From contig DGAG01000005.1 in the NCBI GenBank assembly GCA_002382325.1, positions 50,084 to 114,083 of the forward strand: 64,000 bases of DNA, read 5' to 3'. Source of the stretch: Epsilonproteobacteria bacterium UBA4036. GTDB lineage: Bacteria > Campylobacterota > Campylobacteria > Campylobacterales > Arcobacteraceae. Position 1 is the stretch's first letter; the number at the start of each line of letters is the position of its first letter. The position numbers and the translations under genes were made by a program. The notes below the pieces were generated by a model. The model did no database searches and was not told the DNA's origin. It worked only from the letters and a program-made list of their open reading frames with translations. Shown piece by piece: positions 43,834-52,734 of this stretch.

Positions 43834-43902
43834 TTCAAGATATTCTTAATCAATTCAAAACCATTTTTAAAGTACAATGCTTCAAAAAATTAGGAGATTC
43901 TT

Positions 43903-44289
43903 ATGGAAATAATACAAACCCCCAATGCCCCCGCTGCTATTGGTCCTTATTCACAAGCCATCAAAAGTAATGGTTTGATTTTTACCTCAGGTCAAATTGC
44001 AATTACTCCTAATGGTGAGTTAGTTGACAGAGATATTAAACGACAAACACGACAAGTATTAACCAACTTACAAAATATTTTAGCTGAAGCTGGCTCTTCT
44101 TTAGATGATGTTATCAAGGTGACGATTTTTTTAGAAGATATGAATGACTTTGGTGTAGTGAATGTGATTTATGCTGAATATTTTGGTGATCATAAACCTG
44201 CACGAAGTACGGTTGCTGTTAAAACATTACCCAAAAATGTACTCGTAGAGATGGATGTTATTGCTGCTGCAAAAGATTTTGTTAATTAA
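43903..44289 (+). CDS. ridA: RidA-family reactive imine/enamine deaminase
   Basis: A 128-residue YjgF/YER057c/UK114 protein that hydrolyses 2-aminoacrylate and similar reactive intermediates of PLP enzymes. APAAIGPYSQAIKSNGLIFTSGQI, the substrate-binding arginine in KPARSTVAVKTLPKNVLVEMDVIA, and the terminal glutamate of that block are typical of the RidA subgroup. It starts at ATG 43903 after TTAGGAGATTCTT, with TACAAT (43873-43878) as a likely -10 box. Confidence 0.95.
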   Translation: MEIIQTPNAPAAIGPYSQAIKSNGLIFTSGQIAITPNGELVDRDIKRQTRQVLTNLQNILAEAGSSLDDVIKVTIFLEDMNDFGVVNVIYAEYFGDHKPARSTVAVKTLPKNVLVEMDVIAAAKDFVN

Positions 44290-44383
44290 ATTTTGGCTTA
44301 AAGAAAGTTTAAACTAAATTAAGATACTATTCGCTTCACAAAAAAGCATAGCAATAATAGAATAGACAACCTAAGGATAGAAA

Positions 44384-44701
44384 ATGTACGCAATTATCAA
44401 ATGTGGTGGAAAGCAATATAAAGTTTCAGAAGGTGATTTAATCGATATCGATTACACTGGAAAAGCTGCTAAAGAAACACTAACAATTACTGATGTACTC
44501 GCAGTGAATAACGGTGAGTTAAAGTGTGGAGAAGCTGTATCATCTGCAAAAGTTGAAGCAGAAGTAGTACTTGATGGTACTGGTGTAAATAGAGATAGAA
44601 AAGTAGTTATTTACAAAAAAAGAAGAAGAAAAGATTCTAAATTAAAAAAAGGTTTCAGAAGAAGCTTTACAAAAATTAGAATTACTAAAATAGCTGCATA
44701 A
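44384..44701 (+). CDS. rplU: 50S ribosomal protein L21
   Basis: A 105-residue ribosomal protein starting MYAIIKCGGKQYKV, with the conserved YKKRRRKDSKLKKGFRR segment near the C-terminus that contacts 23S rRNA. It starts behind CTAAGGATAGAAA. It is followed by rpmA after 26 bases, the nearly universal L21-L27-Obg order. Confidence 0.98.
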   Translation: MYAIIKCGGKQYKVSEGDLIDIDYTGKAAKETLTITDVLAVNNGELKCGEAVSSAKVEAEVVLDGTGVNRDRKVVIYKKRRRKDSKLKKGFRRSFTKIRITKIAA

Positions 44702-44727
44702 GCTCAATAAAATCAAGGAGATAGATT

Positions 44728-44982
44728 ATGGCTCACAAGAAAGGTCAAGGTAGTACGCAGAATAACAGAGATTCAGCTGGTAGAAGACTTGGAGTTAAAA
44801 AATATGGTGGAGAAGTTGTAAGAGCTGGAAACATCATTATTCGACAAAGAGGAACAAAAATCCATCTTGGAAACAACGTTGGAATGGGTAAAGACCATAC
44901 AATTTATGCTTTAATTGATGGTAAAGTTAAATTCGAAATTAAAGATAGAAATAGAAAAAAAGTTTCAGTTTACGCTTCGTAA
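44728..44982 (+). CDS. rpmA: 50S ribosomal protein L27
   Basis: An 84-residue protein with MAHKKGQGSTQNNRDS at the N-terminus, close to the peptidyl transferase centre, and GGEVVRAGNIIIRQRG. The N-terminus starts directly with MAHKK, so there is no cleavable extension like that of Firmicutes L27. AAGGAGATAGATT precedes the start. Confidence 0.98.
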   Translation: MAHKKGQGSTQNNRDSAGRRLGVKKYGGEVVRAGNIIIRQRGTKIHLGNNVGMGKDHTIYALIDGKVKFEIKDRNRKKVSVYAS

Positions 44983-45002
44983 ATCTGACTTTTTTAATGT
45001 TG

Positions 45003-45042
45003 AAAAAAAGGGTGTATGGCAATTTGCCTACACCCTTTTTTT
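45003..45042 (+). terminator. Terminator after rplU-rpmA
   Basis: A-run, GGGTGTA, T bulge, GGC, loop AATTT, GCC, TACACCC, T-run: a strong rho-independent terminator. Confidence 0.9.
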
Positions 45043-45053
45043 GTTAATAAAAA

Positions 45054-45105
45054 TTTAGTGAACAGTTGAAAGTTAAATGCTTTTGATTTTTCACTTTTCA
45101 CTAAA
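45054..45105 (+). repeat. GTGA-repeat hairpin element, copy 3
   Basis: TTTAGTGAACAGTTGAAA (45054-45071) pairs with TTTTCACTTTTCACTAAA (45088-45105) at 16 of 18 positions. The right arm ends one base before the obg Shine-Dalgarno sequence CGGAGG. Confidence 0.6.
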
Positions 45106-45116
45106 CGGAGGTTTTT

Positions 45117-46208
45117 GTGTTTATAGATAGTGTAAAGTTTACAGTCGTATCAGGAAAAGGTGGACAAGGATGTGCTTCTTTTAGAAGAGAGAAGTTCGTT
45201 GTCAAAGGTGGACCTGATGGTGGTGATGGTGGAAAAGGTGGAGATGTTGCGTTTGTCGTAGACAGCAATGCTGACACGCTTTCTTGGTTTAAAGGAAGAA
45301 ATATCATTAAAGCAGAAAATGGTAAGCAAGGTATGGGGCGTAATATGACCGGTAAATCTGCTCCAACATTGCTTTTAAGTGTGCCTCCTGGAACTCAAGT
45401 TATTGATGATTTAACAGGTGAAGTTTTATTGGACTTATTGGTTGAAGGTGAAGTGGTTACTTTTATTGAGGGTGGAAAAGGTGGATTGGGAAATGTTCAC
45501 TTTAAGAACTCAAGAAACCAAAGACCAACGTATGCTCAGCCTGGACTTCCTGGAACAAAAAGAGAAATTCGATTGGAATTAAAACTTATCGCTGATGTAG
45601 GGCTTGTTGGGTATCCAAATGTGGGGAAATCGACATTGATTTCTACGGTGTCAAATGCGACGCCAGAAATTGCAAACTATGAGTTTACAACATTAACACC
45701 AAAGTTGGGTGTTGTTGATGCAGGAGATTATAACTCTTTTGTCATGGCAGATATTCCAGGGATTATTGATGGGGCAAGTGATGGAAAAGGTTTAGGTTTA
45801 GAATTTTTACGACACATTGAGAGAACAAAAACTTTACTTTTTACCATAGATATTGCCAATTATCGAACAACGTCCGATCAATTAAGTGTGTTAAAAGAAG
45901 AGTTAAAAAAATTCTCAACAGAGTTAAGTCAACGTAATTACGCCATTGCTTTAACAAAAATCGATGCGTATTATGGTGAAAATTTAGAAGAAGATATTGC
46001 AAAATTCATTCAAGAGTTGGGCTTAGAACCATCAAAAAACAGTGAATTTGGTTTTGATAAAACCTTGCCTTATTATGTTCAAGATACTACGTTTGCACGT
46101 TTTGATACAAGTAAGCCTTATTTTATCTTACCCATATCATCAGTAACTCATTTAAATACCAAAGCATTAACATATGCCTTATATGATTTAATAGGAAAAA
46201 GCAAATAA
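45117..46208 (+). CDS. obg: GTPase ObgE/CgtA
   Basis: A 363-residue ribosome-assembly and stress GTPase. The glycine-rich Obg fold occupies residues 1-158 (GKGGQGCASFRREKFV, GGPDGGDGGKGGDV). The G domain has G1 GYPNVGKST, G3 DIPG and G4 TKID. The start is GTG 45117 behind CGGAGGTTTTT. Its stop overlaps the proB start region by one base. Confidence 0.97.
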   Translation: MFIDSVKFTVVSGKGGQGCASFRREKFVVKGGPDGGDGGKGGDVAFVVDSNADTLSWFKGRNIIKAENGKQGMGRNMTGKSAPTLLLSVPPGTQVIDDLTGEVLLDLLVEGEVVTFIEGGKGGLGNVHFKNSRNQRPTYAQPGLPGTKREIRLELKLIADVGLVGYPNVGKSTLISTVSNATPEIANYEFTTLTPKLGVVDAGDYNSFVMADIPGIIDGASDGKGLGLEFLRHIERTKTLLFTIDIANYRTTSDQLSVLKEELKKFSTELSQRNYAIALTKIDAYYGENLEEDIAKFIQELGLEPSKNSEFGFDKTLPYYVQDTTFARFDTSKPYFILPISSVTHLNTKALTYALYDLIGKSK

Positions 46209-46972
46209 TGAAAAGAGTCGTTTTAAAAGTGGGGAGTGCTGTTTTAACACAAGACGGGAAATTAGCACTGGAGAGATTAAACAATTTAGTACAACTCATT
46301 GCCAAATTAAAAAAGCAAGATGTTGAAGTGATTTTAGTCAGTTCTGGTGCGGTTGCAGCAGGATTTACTTCTTTGCCTTTAGATAAAAAATCTGTAACCA
46401 ATCGACAAGCGCTAGCTGCTATGGGGCAACCTTTATTGATGAAACACTACAAAGAAAGATTTAAAGAACACGGCATTATATGTGCTCAAATGCTTTTAAT
46501 TGCTGATGATTTTGATTCAAGAAAACGAACGGCTTTTGCTAAAGGGGCGATTGAAGTGTTGTTGCAAAACAAAGTTTTGCCTATTATTAATGAAAACGAT
46601 GTAACCGCAACCGATGAATTGTTATTTGGTGATAACGACCAACTGGCTGCTCACGTAACATATTATTTTGAAGCAGATTTATTGGCAATTTTGACAGACA
46701 TCGATGGATATTATAATAAAAATCCACATCAGCATGATGATGCACAGCTTCAAAAGTTTGTTCATTCAATCAGTGATGAAATGCTTGAAGGGGAACACAC
46801 CCCCAATACTCAATTTGCCACAGGTGGAATTGTAACTAAACTTAAAGCAGCCGATTTCTTACTTAAAAGAGATATCCCCATGTATTTAAGCAGTGGATTT
46901 GATTTGTCTTATGCTACAGAGTTTTTAGTCAATAACAGCCACGTTGGTGGAACGGTATTTAAAAAGGCGTAA
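46208..46972 (+). CDS. proB: Glutamate 5-kinase
   Basis: A 254-residue kinase for the first step of proline synthesis. Signatures are VLKVGSAVLTQ, VSSGAVAAG, NENDVTATDELLFGDNDQLAAHV and FATGGIVTKLKAA. It lacks the C-terminal PUA domain of the 367-residue E. coli enzyme. Short forms of this size are usual in Campylobacterota. It begins 1 base into the obg stop, in an obg-proB-fmt operon. Confidence 0.96.
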   Translation: MKRVVLKVGSAVLTQDGKLALERLNNLVQLIAKLKKQDVEVILVSSGAVAAGFTSLPLDKKSVTNRQALAAMGQPLLMKHYKERFKEHGIICAQMLLIADDFDSRKRTAFAKGAIEVLLQNKVLPIINENDVTATDELLFGDNDQLAAHVTYYFEADLLAILTDIDGYYNKNPHQHDDAQLQKFVHSISDEMLEGEHTPNTQFATGGIVTKLKAADFLLKRDIPMYLSSGFDLSYATEFLVNNSHVGGTVFKKA

Positions 46973-46973
46973 G

Positions 46974-47894
46974 ATGAGCAAACGAATTGTTTTTATGGGG
47001 ACACCAAGTTATGCAACGGTTATCTTTGCAAAGCTTTTAGAAAAGAATTTCAATGTGGTGGCTTTATTTACTCAAAGTGATAAAAAAGTAGGGCGTAAGC
47101 AAGAGCTTACTCCTCCTCATATTAAGCAATATTGTTTAGACCATAATATCAATCTTCCTATTTATCAACCCCAAAGATTACGAGATAATCAAGAAATGGT
47201 TGATGCTCTTTATTCTTTAAAACCTGATTTTATTGTCGTAGCAGCCTATGGACAAATTTTGCCAAAATCTATTTTAGATATAGCTCCTTGTATTAATCTT
47301 CATGCCTCATTATTGCCAAAATACAGAGGGGCAAGTCCCATTCAAGAAGCGTTATTGCACGATGATGAATATACCGGTGTAACCGCGATGCTTATGGAAG
47401 AAGGGTTAGATACAGGTGATATTTTAGGATTTAAATATTTAAAAATAACTCCTACGTTAGAAGTAGCTCAAGCATTTGAAACGTTATCTCATGTTGCAGC
47501 AGATTTAACCATTGAGACGTTAAATCACTTCTCTTCTTTGAACCCATTACCTCAAAACAGTGCGTTAAGTTCTTTATGTAAAAAAATAAAGAAAGAAGAG
47601 GGTGAAGTTGATTTTAGCGATGCAAAAGCATTGGTTTTAAAATACAAAGCCTACTCTTTTTGGCCAGGCGTATTTTTATCTTCGGGATTAAAACTTAAAG
47701 GCATTACCCTAGTTGATGAAACTTTAGCCCATCAAGCAGGAGAAATCTTAGCCATCAATAAAGAAAGTGTAGTTGTAGGTTGTGCTACAGGTGCCATAGA
47801 GATAAAAACTCTTCAAGCCCCTTCAAAAAAAGAACTGAGTTCTGTTGATTATTTTCGAGGTCAACGACTGCAAGTGGGAGATATTTTAGCCTAG
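46974..47894 (+). CDS. fmt: Methionyl-tRNA formyltransferase
   Basis: A 306-residue enzyme that formylates initiator Met-tRNA using 10-formyl-tetrahydrofolate. RIVFMGTPSYA at the N-terminus, NLHASLLPKYRGASPIQ (catalytic N and H) and TGVTAMLMEEGLDTGDIL are diagnostic, followed by the C-terminal OB-fold region. ATG 46974 comes one base after the proB stop and fits the family N-terminus. An in-frame start at 46944 inside proB is rejected. Confidence 0.97.
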   Translation: MSKRIVFMGTPSYATVIFAKLLEKNFNVVALFTQSDKKVGRKQELTPPHIKQYCLDHNINLPIYQPQRLRDNQEMVDALYSLKPDFIVVAAYGQILPKSILDIAPCINLHASLLPKYRGASPIQEALLHDDEYTGVTAMLMEEGLDTGDILGFKYLKITPTLEVAQAFETLSHVAADLTIETLNHFSSLNPLPQNSALSSLCKKIKKEEGEVDFSDAKALVLKYKAYSFWPGVFLSSGLKLKGITLVDETLAHQAGEILAINKESVVVGCATGAIEIKTLQAPSKKELSSVDYFRGQRLQVGDILA

Positions 47895-47907
47895 TTTTAG
47901 GCTAAAA
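47884..47907. terminator. Bidirectional terminator between fmt and the AEC permease gene
   Basis: TTTTAGCC, loop TAGTTTTA and GGCTAAAA give an 8-bp stem followed by A on the plus strand and T-run on the minus strand. The two genes end within it. Confidence 0.7.
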
Positions 47908-48790
47908 AAAGATAAAATCCCGTCACCGTTGCTAAAGAGGCAATAACTCCTATAACTAAAGCATTGATAGCCAATCTCTCATCCAAACCGCCTTTTATGG
48001 CTAAAATAACAGCTGTTGTCATGGGTGGCATAGCAACTTCTAATATCGTTACTTTACTCCACGTATCATTTAAGGTATAAAACACAGAAAAAAGAATCAT
48101 TACAATAATTGGCATGGCAATCATTTTAAGGAACAAAGCCAAAGAGGTGATTTTAAATTTATAAAAGATATTTTTAATTTCCAGTTTCATCCCAATGGCA
48201 ATCATAGCCAGTGGCACAAGAGTAGCACCAATGGTTTGTGCTGTGTTCATCATAAAATTTGGAATGGGTAAAAATTTGGCCAGTACGGTGATAAAAAACA
48301 TTACAATAGGGGGGAAAAATAAAACACTTTTAAAAACCGTTTTGATTTTTACACTCTCTCCGCTTCCCCAATTGATAATAAACACACCCAAAGAAACCAC
48401 CAATAAGAATGAACCAAACAAGTCATAAATTAGGGCATAAACAACAAAATCTTGTCCATAAAAGGCATCGATATAAGAAAAACCAATAAATGAAGTATTT
48501 CCAAATGTGGCAACAATCATAAACGTAGCTAAGGTTCTTTTGTCCAGTTTGAAAAGTTTTCCCACACCAAAAGCCAACAATAAATTGGCCAAAATAATGG
48601 TATTAAACATACAAATCAGATTTAAGATTTTCAAATCCAACGTTAAAGGATAAATCTTCACAAACACCATGGCTGGCAAGGAAAAGTAAATGACAAAATC
48701 AACTAATTCTTTTGAGTTATCTTTAATAAAGATTTTAAATAAATAGCCAAATGCCAAATATAAAGCTATAGGTAAAACAGGGTCTAACAT
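47897..48790 (-). CDS. AEC-family (auxin efflux carrier-like) permease
   Basis: A 297-residue membrane protein with about ten hydrophobic segments and the AEC/MdcF family look: FGYLFKIFIKDN at the N-terminus, FATFGNTSFIGFS (the conserved G-N-T-x-F-I/L-G motif), and MPPMTTAVILAIKGG in the second half. Bacterial members export or import small organic acids such as malate or malonate. The substrate here is not evident. It is convergent with fmt and divergent from birA. TATAAT-like sequence lies upstream on the minus strand. Confidence 0.85.
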   Translation of the reverse strand: MLDPVLPIALYLAFGYLFKIFIKDNSKELVDFVIYFSLPAMVFVKIYPLTLDLKILNLICMFNTIILANLLLAFGVGKLFKLDKRTLATFMIVATFGNTSFIGFSYIDAFYGQDFVVYALIYDLFGSFLLVVSLGVFIINWGSGESVKIKTVFKSVLFFPPIVMFFITVLAKFLPIPNFMMNTAQTIGATLVPLAMIAIGMKLEIKNIFYKFKITSLALFLKMIAMPIIVMILFSVFYTLNDTWSKVTILEVAMPPMTTAVILAIKGGLDERLAINALVIGVIASLATVTGFYLFLA

Positions 48791-48849
48791 AGAATATCCA
48801 AATAGTATTTTTGTGTATTATAGTCTATTCATATTAAACTAGAATTATG

Positions 48850-48855
48850 TATAAT
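48850..48855 (+). promoter_or_regulatory. -10 box immediately before birA
   Basis: TATAAT ends 6 bases before ATG 48862. There is no ribosome binding site in the gap, so a leaderless mRNA is likely. The earlier ATG 48847 overlaps the box. Confidence 0.55.
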
Positions 48856-48861
48856 GGCTAC

Positions 48862-49497
48862 ATGAAAATTATTTTTTTAAATGAAGTTGACTCAACACAC
48901 AGTTACTTGAAAAATCGTATAGCAACAGAAGGATATAGTTCTCCTTTATGTATTGTAACTGCATATCAAACCAATGGCATTGGAAGTCGAGGAAATCAAT
49001 GGGTAGGACAAGAGGGAAATTTATTCTTCTCTTTTGTCTTGAAAAAAGCAAGTTTACCCACTGATTTGCCTTTGCAATCAGCATCCATCTATTTTTCATA
49101 CATTCTAAAAAAAGTACTCGAAAAAGAGGGGTCAAAAATTTGGTTAAAATGGCCCAATGACTTTTATATGAACGATAAAAAAATAGGGGGAACGATTACT
49201 TCTGTCAATAAAGAACTTATTTATTGTGGAATAGGGCTCAATTTAGTTAACGTGGATGAACAATATGGGCACTTAGATATAAAAATGTCACCTAATACAA
49301 TTTTAAATAATTATTTTTTACAATTAGAAGAATTAATTTCATGGAAGCATATTTTTAGTGAGTTTAAGATAGAATTTCAAAAAAGCAGATTTTTCAAATC
49401 TACAGTCAATGACGAGAAAGTTTCTTTAACAAATGCCGTGCTAAATGACGATGGTTCAATTAGTTTAGGTAATACAAAGGTGTTTAGTTTACGATGA
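48862..49497 (+). CDS. birA: Biotin--[acetyl-CoA-carboxylase] ligase
   Basis: A 211-residue biotin protein ligase without the DNA-binding domain found in E. coli BirA. EVDSTHSYLK at the N-terminus, the biotin-AMP loop GIGSRGNQWVGQEGNLFFSF (normally GRGRxG) and WPNDFYMNDKKIGG are typical. The activation loop GIGSRG keeps the second arginine but has S for R at the earlier position. ATG 48862 is chosen for reasons given at its -10 box. Its stop overlaps parA as ATGA. Confidence 0.93.
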   Translation: MKIIFLNEVDSTHSYLKNRIATEGYSSPLCIVTAYQTNGIGSRGNQWVGQEGNLFFSFVLKKASLPTDLPLQSASIYFSYILKKVLEKEGSKIWLKWPNDFYMNDKKIGGTITSVNKELIYCGIGLNLVNVDEQYGHLDIKMSPNTILNNYFLQLEELISWKHIFSEFKIEFQKSRFFKSTVNDEKVSLTNAVLNDDGSISLGNTKVFSLR

Positions 49498-50273
49498 CAA
49501 CAGAAATAATTGCAATTGCAAATCAAAAAGGCGGAGTAGGTAAAACTACCACTGCTGTAAATTTGAGTGCGGCTTTAGCACTTGAAGGCAAGAGAGTATT
49601 GTTAATAGATGCTGACCCACAAGCAAATGCCACCACTTCATTAGGATTTCAAAGAGACACTTATGAATATAACATTTATCATGTGCTATTAGGAACTAAA
49701 GAGCTTTCTGAAATTATTTTAGACAGCGAAATTGAAAATCTTAAAGTCGCTCCTTCAAATATTGGCTTAGTTGGGATTGAAAAAGAGTTTTACCGAAACA
49801 CCAACGAGCGGGAATTGATTTTAAAGCGAAAAATTGATCCCATTAAAAAAGATTATGATTATATTATCATAGATTCACCTCCTGCTTTAGGACCTATTAC
49901 GATTAATACACTCAGTGCAGCAAATTCTGTATTAATTCCAATCCAATGTGAATTTTTTGCTCTCGAAGGGTTAGCCCAATTGTTAAATACGATTAAATTG
50001 GTGAAGCAAACCATCAATCGGCAATTGCAAATTCGAGGCTTTTTACCTACTATGTACAGCGAACAAAACAATCTGTCCAAACAAGTTTTTGCTGATTTGG
50101 CACAACACTTTGAAAATAAGTTGTTTAAAATTGATGAAGACTCGTATGTGGTTATACCACGAAATATTAAACTGGCAGAATCACCCAGTTTTGGAAAACC
50201 CATTATGCTTTATGATGATAAAGCCATTGGAACAAGAGCATATACAAATTTAGCGCGAGCAATAGCAGGATAA
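49494..50273 (+). CDS. parA: Chromosome partitioning ATPase ParA/Soj
   Basis: A 259-residue Walker-type ATPase. The deviant Walker A motif is KGGVGKTTTAVNL near residue 11, with DADPQANATTSLG and IIDSPPALGPIT following. It lacks an N-terminal HTH, so it is the chromosomal Soj type. It works with ParB to segregate origins. Position directly before parB and the ATP synthase operon is conserved in Campylobacterota. Confidence 0.96.
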   Translation: MTTEIIAIANQKGGVGKTTTAVNLSAALALEGKRVLLIDADPQANATTSLGFQRDTYEYNIYHVLLGTKELSEIILDSEIENLKVAPSNIGLVGIEKEFYRNTNERELILKRKIDPIKKDYDYIIIDSPPALGPITINTLSAANSVLIPIQCEFFALEGLAQLLNTIKLVKQTINRQLQIRGFLPTMYSEQNNLSKQVFADLAQHFENKLFKIDEDSYVVIPRNIKLAESPSFGKPIMLYDDKAIGTRAYTNLARAIAG

Positions 50274-50277
50274 CAAT

Positions 50278-51138
50278 ATGGCACTAGGAAGAGGACTTAG
50301 CGAATTATTAGGTGAAGTTGAAACAGCATACAGCCGTTCAACTACCCAGCACAGTTCAGGTATCAAAGAGATTGATGTTGAGTTAATTAAAGCCAATCCT
50401 AATCAGCCCAGAAAAGTGTTTGATGAAGAGAGACTCAAAGAGTTAAGTGAGTCCATTAAACGACACGGACTTTTGCAACCTGTTACTGTGATGCAAGATG
50501 AGGAAGATAATTATATTTTAGTCGCAGGTGAACGACGACTGCGAGCACATAAATTGGCAGGTTTGCCAACAATTAAAGCCATTATTACTAATATTGAAGA
50601 GTTGCAATTAAGGGAAGTGGCATTAATTGAAAATATTCAACGAGATGATTTAAATATTATTGAGTTAGCATACTCTTATGCTCAATTAATTAACGAACAT
50701 AATATTACTCATGAAGAGTTATCTAATCGTGTGTATAAAAGCAGAACCTCTATTACTAATACCTTAAGATTGTTACAATTAAGCTCTTATGTTCAACAGC
50801 ATTTGGCCAATGAAAAAATCAGTGCAGGACATGCCAAAATATTAATTGGATTGAACGATGAAGAGCAAAAATTAGTTGTCGATTCTGTTATTGGTCAAAA
50901 ACTTTCTGTAAGAGAAACAGAAAATTTAGTCAAAGAACTTAAAAACCCAACCCTTCCAAAAGAGCCAAAGAAAAAAGCCAAAAACAATAATCTTGATTTA
51001 AATATCTTAGATGATATTGTTAAAAATTTACAATCGGATAAACTTAAAGTGAAAGTCGATAATAAATATTTTAAGATAGAAATACACTCACAAGAAGATA
51101 TTGAAAAGATTTCTAAACACTTTGGTAACACTTTATAA
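50278..51138 (+). CDS. parB: Chromosome partitioning protein ParB/Spo0J
   Basis: A 286-residue centromere-binding CTPase. It starts MALGRGLSELLGE. The nuclease-like CTP-binding part has PNQPRKVFDEERLKEL and VAGERRLRAHKLAG (the GERR motif). A HTH region includes NRVYKSRTSITNTLRLLQL, and the C-terminal dimer domain follows a lysine-rich linker. I found no perfect parS palindrome nearby by eye. Confidence 0.96.
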   Translation: MALGRGLSELLGEVETAYSRSTTQHSSGIKEIDVELIKANPNQPRKVFDEERLKELSESIKRHGLLQPVTVMQDEEDNYILVAGERRLRAHKLAGLPTIKAIITNIEELQLREVALIENIQRDDLNIIELAYSYAQLINEHNITHEELSNRVYKSRTSITNTLRLLQLSSYVQQHLANEKISAGHAKILIGLNDEEQKLVVDSVIGQKLSVRETENLVKELKNPTLPKEPKKKAKNNNLDLNILDDIVKNLQSDKLKVKVDNKYFKIEIHSQEDIEKISKHFGNTL

Positions 51139-51241
51139 ATTTTACTAACAATATTTCTTCATTTAAACTTCTATTATATTTTATTTTGTTAAAATTGTGC
51201 AGTTTTAGTCAAACTAAACTGTAAAAAATATGGAGGAATGA

Positions 51242-51664
51242 ATGTTAGACATAAGTCCTATATTATTGCTTAGCTCTGGTATAATCTTTTTACTTGTACT
51301 TGCCAGACTAAACAGTTGTCTATTTAAACCTTTACTTAAACACATGGATGATCGTGCAGAATCTATTAAAAAAGATTTAGAAAATGCAAAGTCAAACGGT
51401 GCAGACGTAAACGGTATGCTGGCTGAAGCAAATGATGTGATTGCAAAAGCTAAAAAAGAGGCTGCTGCAATTAGAGACAAAGCGTACAATGAAGCAAAAG
51501 ATATAGCTGATGCAAAGCTAATTAGTGCAAAATCAGATTTGGAAACAAAATATGCTGAATTTACTAAAGAGTTACAAAATGAAACAGCTGCATTAAAAGA
51601 TTCATTGGTGGCTTCTATGCCTCAGTTCAATGAGAGCTTAAAAGCTAAGCTTAGATCAATATAA
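51242..51664 (+). CDS. atpF': ATP synthase Fo subunit b'
   Basis: A 140-residue peripheral stalk subunit with one N-terminal membrane span (ISPILLLSSGIIFLLVLA) and a long alanine/lysine-rich coiled coil. It starts at ATG 51242 with a strong GGAGGAATGA. It pairs with the b subunit encoded next, a b/b' heterodimer arrangement found in Campylobacterota and photosynthetic bacteria. Confidence 0.93.
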   Translation: MLDISPILLLSSGIIFLLVLARLNSCLFKPLLKHMDDRAESIKKDLENAKSNGADVNGMLAEANDVIAKAKKEAAAIRDKAYNEAKDIADAKLISAKSDLETKYAEFTKELQNETAALKDSLVASMPQFNESLKAKLRSI

Positions 51665-51673
51665 GGAGAAAAA

Positions 51674-52183
51674 GTGAAGAAAATAGTATTGTTTATGTTA
51701 GCTTTTGCTCCTTTGGCATTGTTTGCCAGTGAAGGTGCGGAAACTGATATTATTCAAAGAACCGTAAACTTTGTTATTTTTGCTGGAATCTTGTGGTATT
51801 TATTAGCTGAGAAAATTAAAGCTTTTTTTGCTAATCGAAGCTTAGGCATTCAAGCAGAGCTTGATAAAGTACAAGATACTTTAAAAGAGTCTCAAGCTAA
51901 AGTTGATGAAGCTACTTTAAAACTAGAAGAGGCAAAAAAACTTGCTGTTGAAATTGTAAGTGGAGCCAATGCAGAGATTGATTCTATTAAATCAAAAATT
52001 GCACAAGCTGTTGACAATGAAATAGCACATTTAAATAAAAATTTTGATGAAAAAATTAAAATTGAAACAAAAAAAGCTAAAAAAGAAGTTGTTCAAAGCG
52101 TCTTAGAAGAGTTATTAAGCAGCGACAATATTGGTGTTTCTCAAGATGAGTTGGCAAATATTGTTCTTAAGAAGGTGGCGTAA
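51674..52183 (+). CDS. atpF: ATP synthase Fo subunit b
   Basis: A 169-residue stalk subunit, GTG start behind ATAAGGAGAAAAA. The N-terminus looks like a cleavable signal sequence (MLAFAPLALFASEGAE), then a membrane span (VNFVIFAGILWYLLAEKIKAFF) and a long charged coiled coil. Its stop overlaps the atpH start. Confidence 0.94.
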   Translation: MKKIVLFMLAFAPLALFASEGAETDIIQRTVNFVIFAGILWYLLAEKIKAFFANRSLGIQAELDKVQDTLKESQAKVDEATLKLEEAKKLAVEIVSGANAEIDSIKSKIAQAVDNEIAHLNKNFDEKIKIETKKAKKEVVQSVLEELLSSDNIGVSQDELANIVLKKVA

Positions 52184-52713
52184 TGATTGATTTAATAGCA
52201 AAACGATACGTTAAAGCATTACTCGATGGAACAGATCTTAATCAAGTGACTGCAGTTTGTGATGAGTTAAATAAAATTTCTTCAGCTTATGCCGATGAAA
52301 AGTTTGTTTCTATTATTACTTCTTCTGAAGTAGCAAATAGTGCTAAAGTTGATTTTATTATCTCTTTAGTGGACAACATCAGTACAACAACAACCAATCT
52401 GGTTAAACTTTTAGGGGATAATAAAAGATTAGATGTTATTCCTTTTATTTTTCACGAGTTAAAAAATCAAATTTCTGTGTTAAACAACACCTATACCGGA
52501 GTTGTTTATACAAATAAAGAACTGGATTCTAGTTATGTAGATTCAATTACTGAAAAATTTAGTAAAAAATTTAATATTAATTTAGCTCTGGAACAAAATA
52601 TTTGTGATTACGATGGAATAAAAGTTGATATTGATGGACTTGGTGTTGAGATAAGTTTTTCAAAAGAGAGATTAAAATCTCAAATGATTGATCATATTTT
52701 AAAAGCAGTTTAG
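52183..52713 (+). CDS. atpH: ATP synthase F1 subunit delta
   Basis: A 176-residue subunit linking the F1 head to the stalk. It opens LIAKRYVKALL like most delta subunits and keeps the helical N-terminal domain. The C-terminal portion GVEISFSKERLKSQMIDHIL corresponds to the b-binding domain. The sequence is weakly conserved, as usual, and the operon position settles it. Confidence 0.94.
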   Translation: MIDLIAKRYVKALLDGTDLNQVTAVCDELNKISSAYADEKFVSIITSSEVANSAKVDFIISLVDNISTTTTNLVKLLGDNKRLDVIPFIFHELKNQISVLNNTYTGVVYTNKELDSSYVDSITEKFSKKFNINLALEQNICDYDGIKVDIDGLGVEISFSKERLKSQMIDHILKAV

Positions 52714-52734
52714 AATTTATAAAGGAGAAAATGA

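Noticed and set aside
49494..51138. parS site near parA-parB
   Set aside because: No TGTTTCACGTGAAACA-like palindrome was visible near these genes. A computed search with the phylum's parS consensus is needed to exclude a divergent site.
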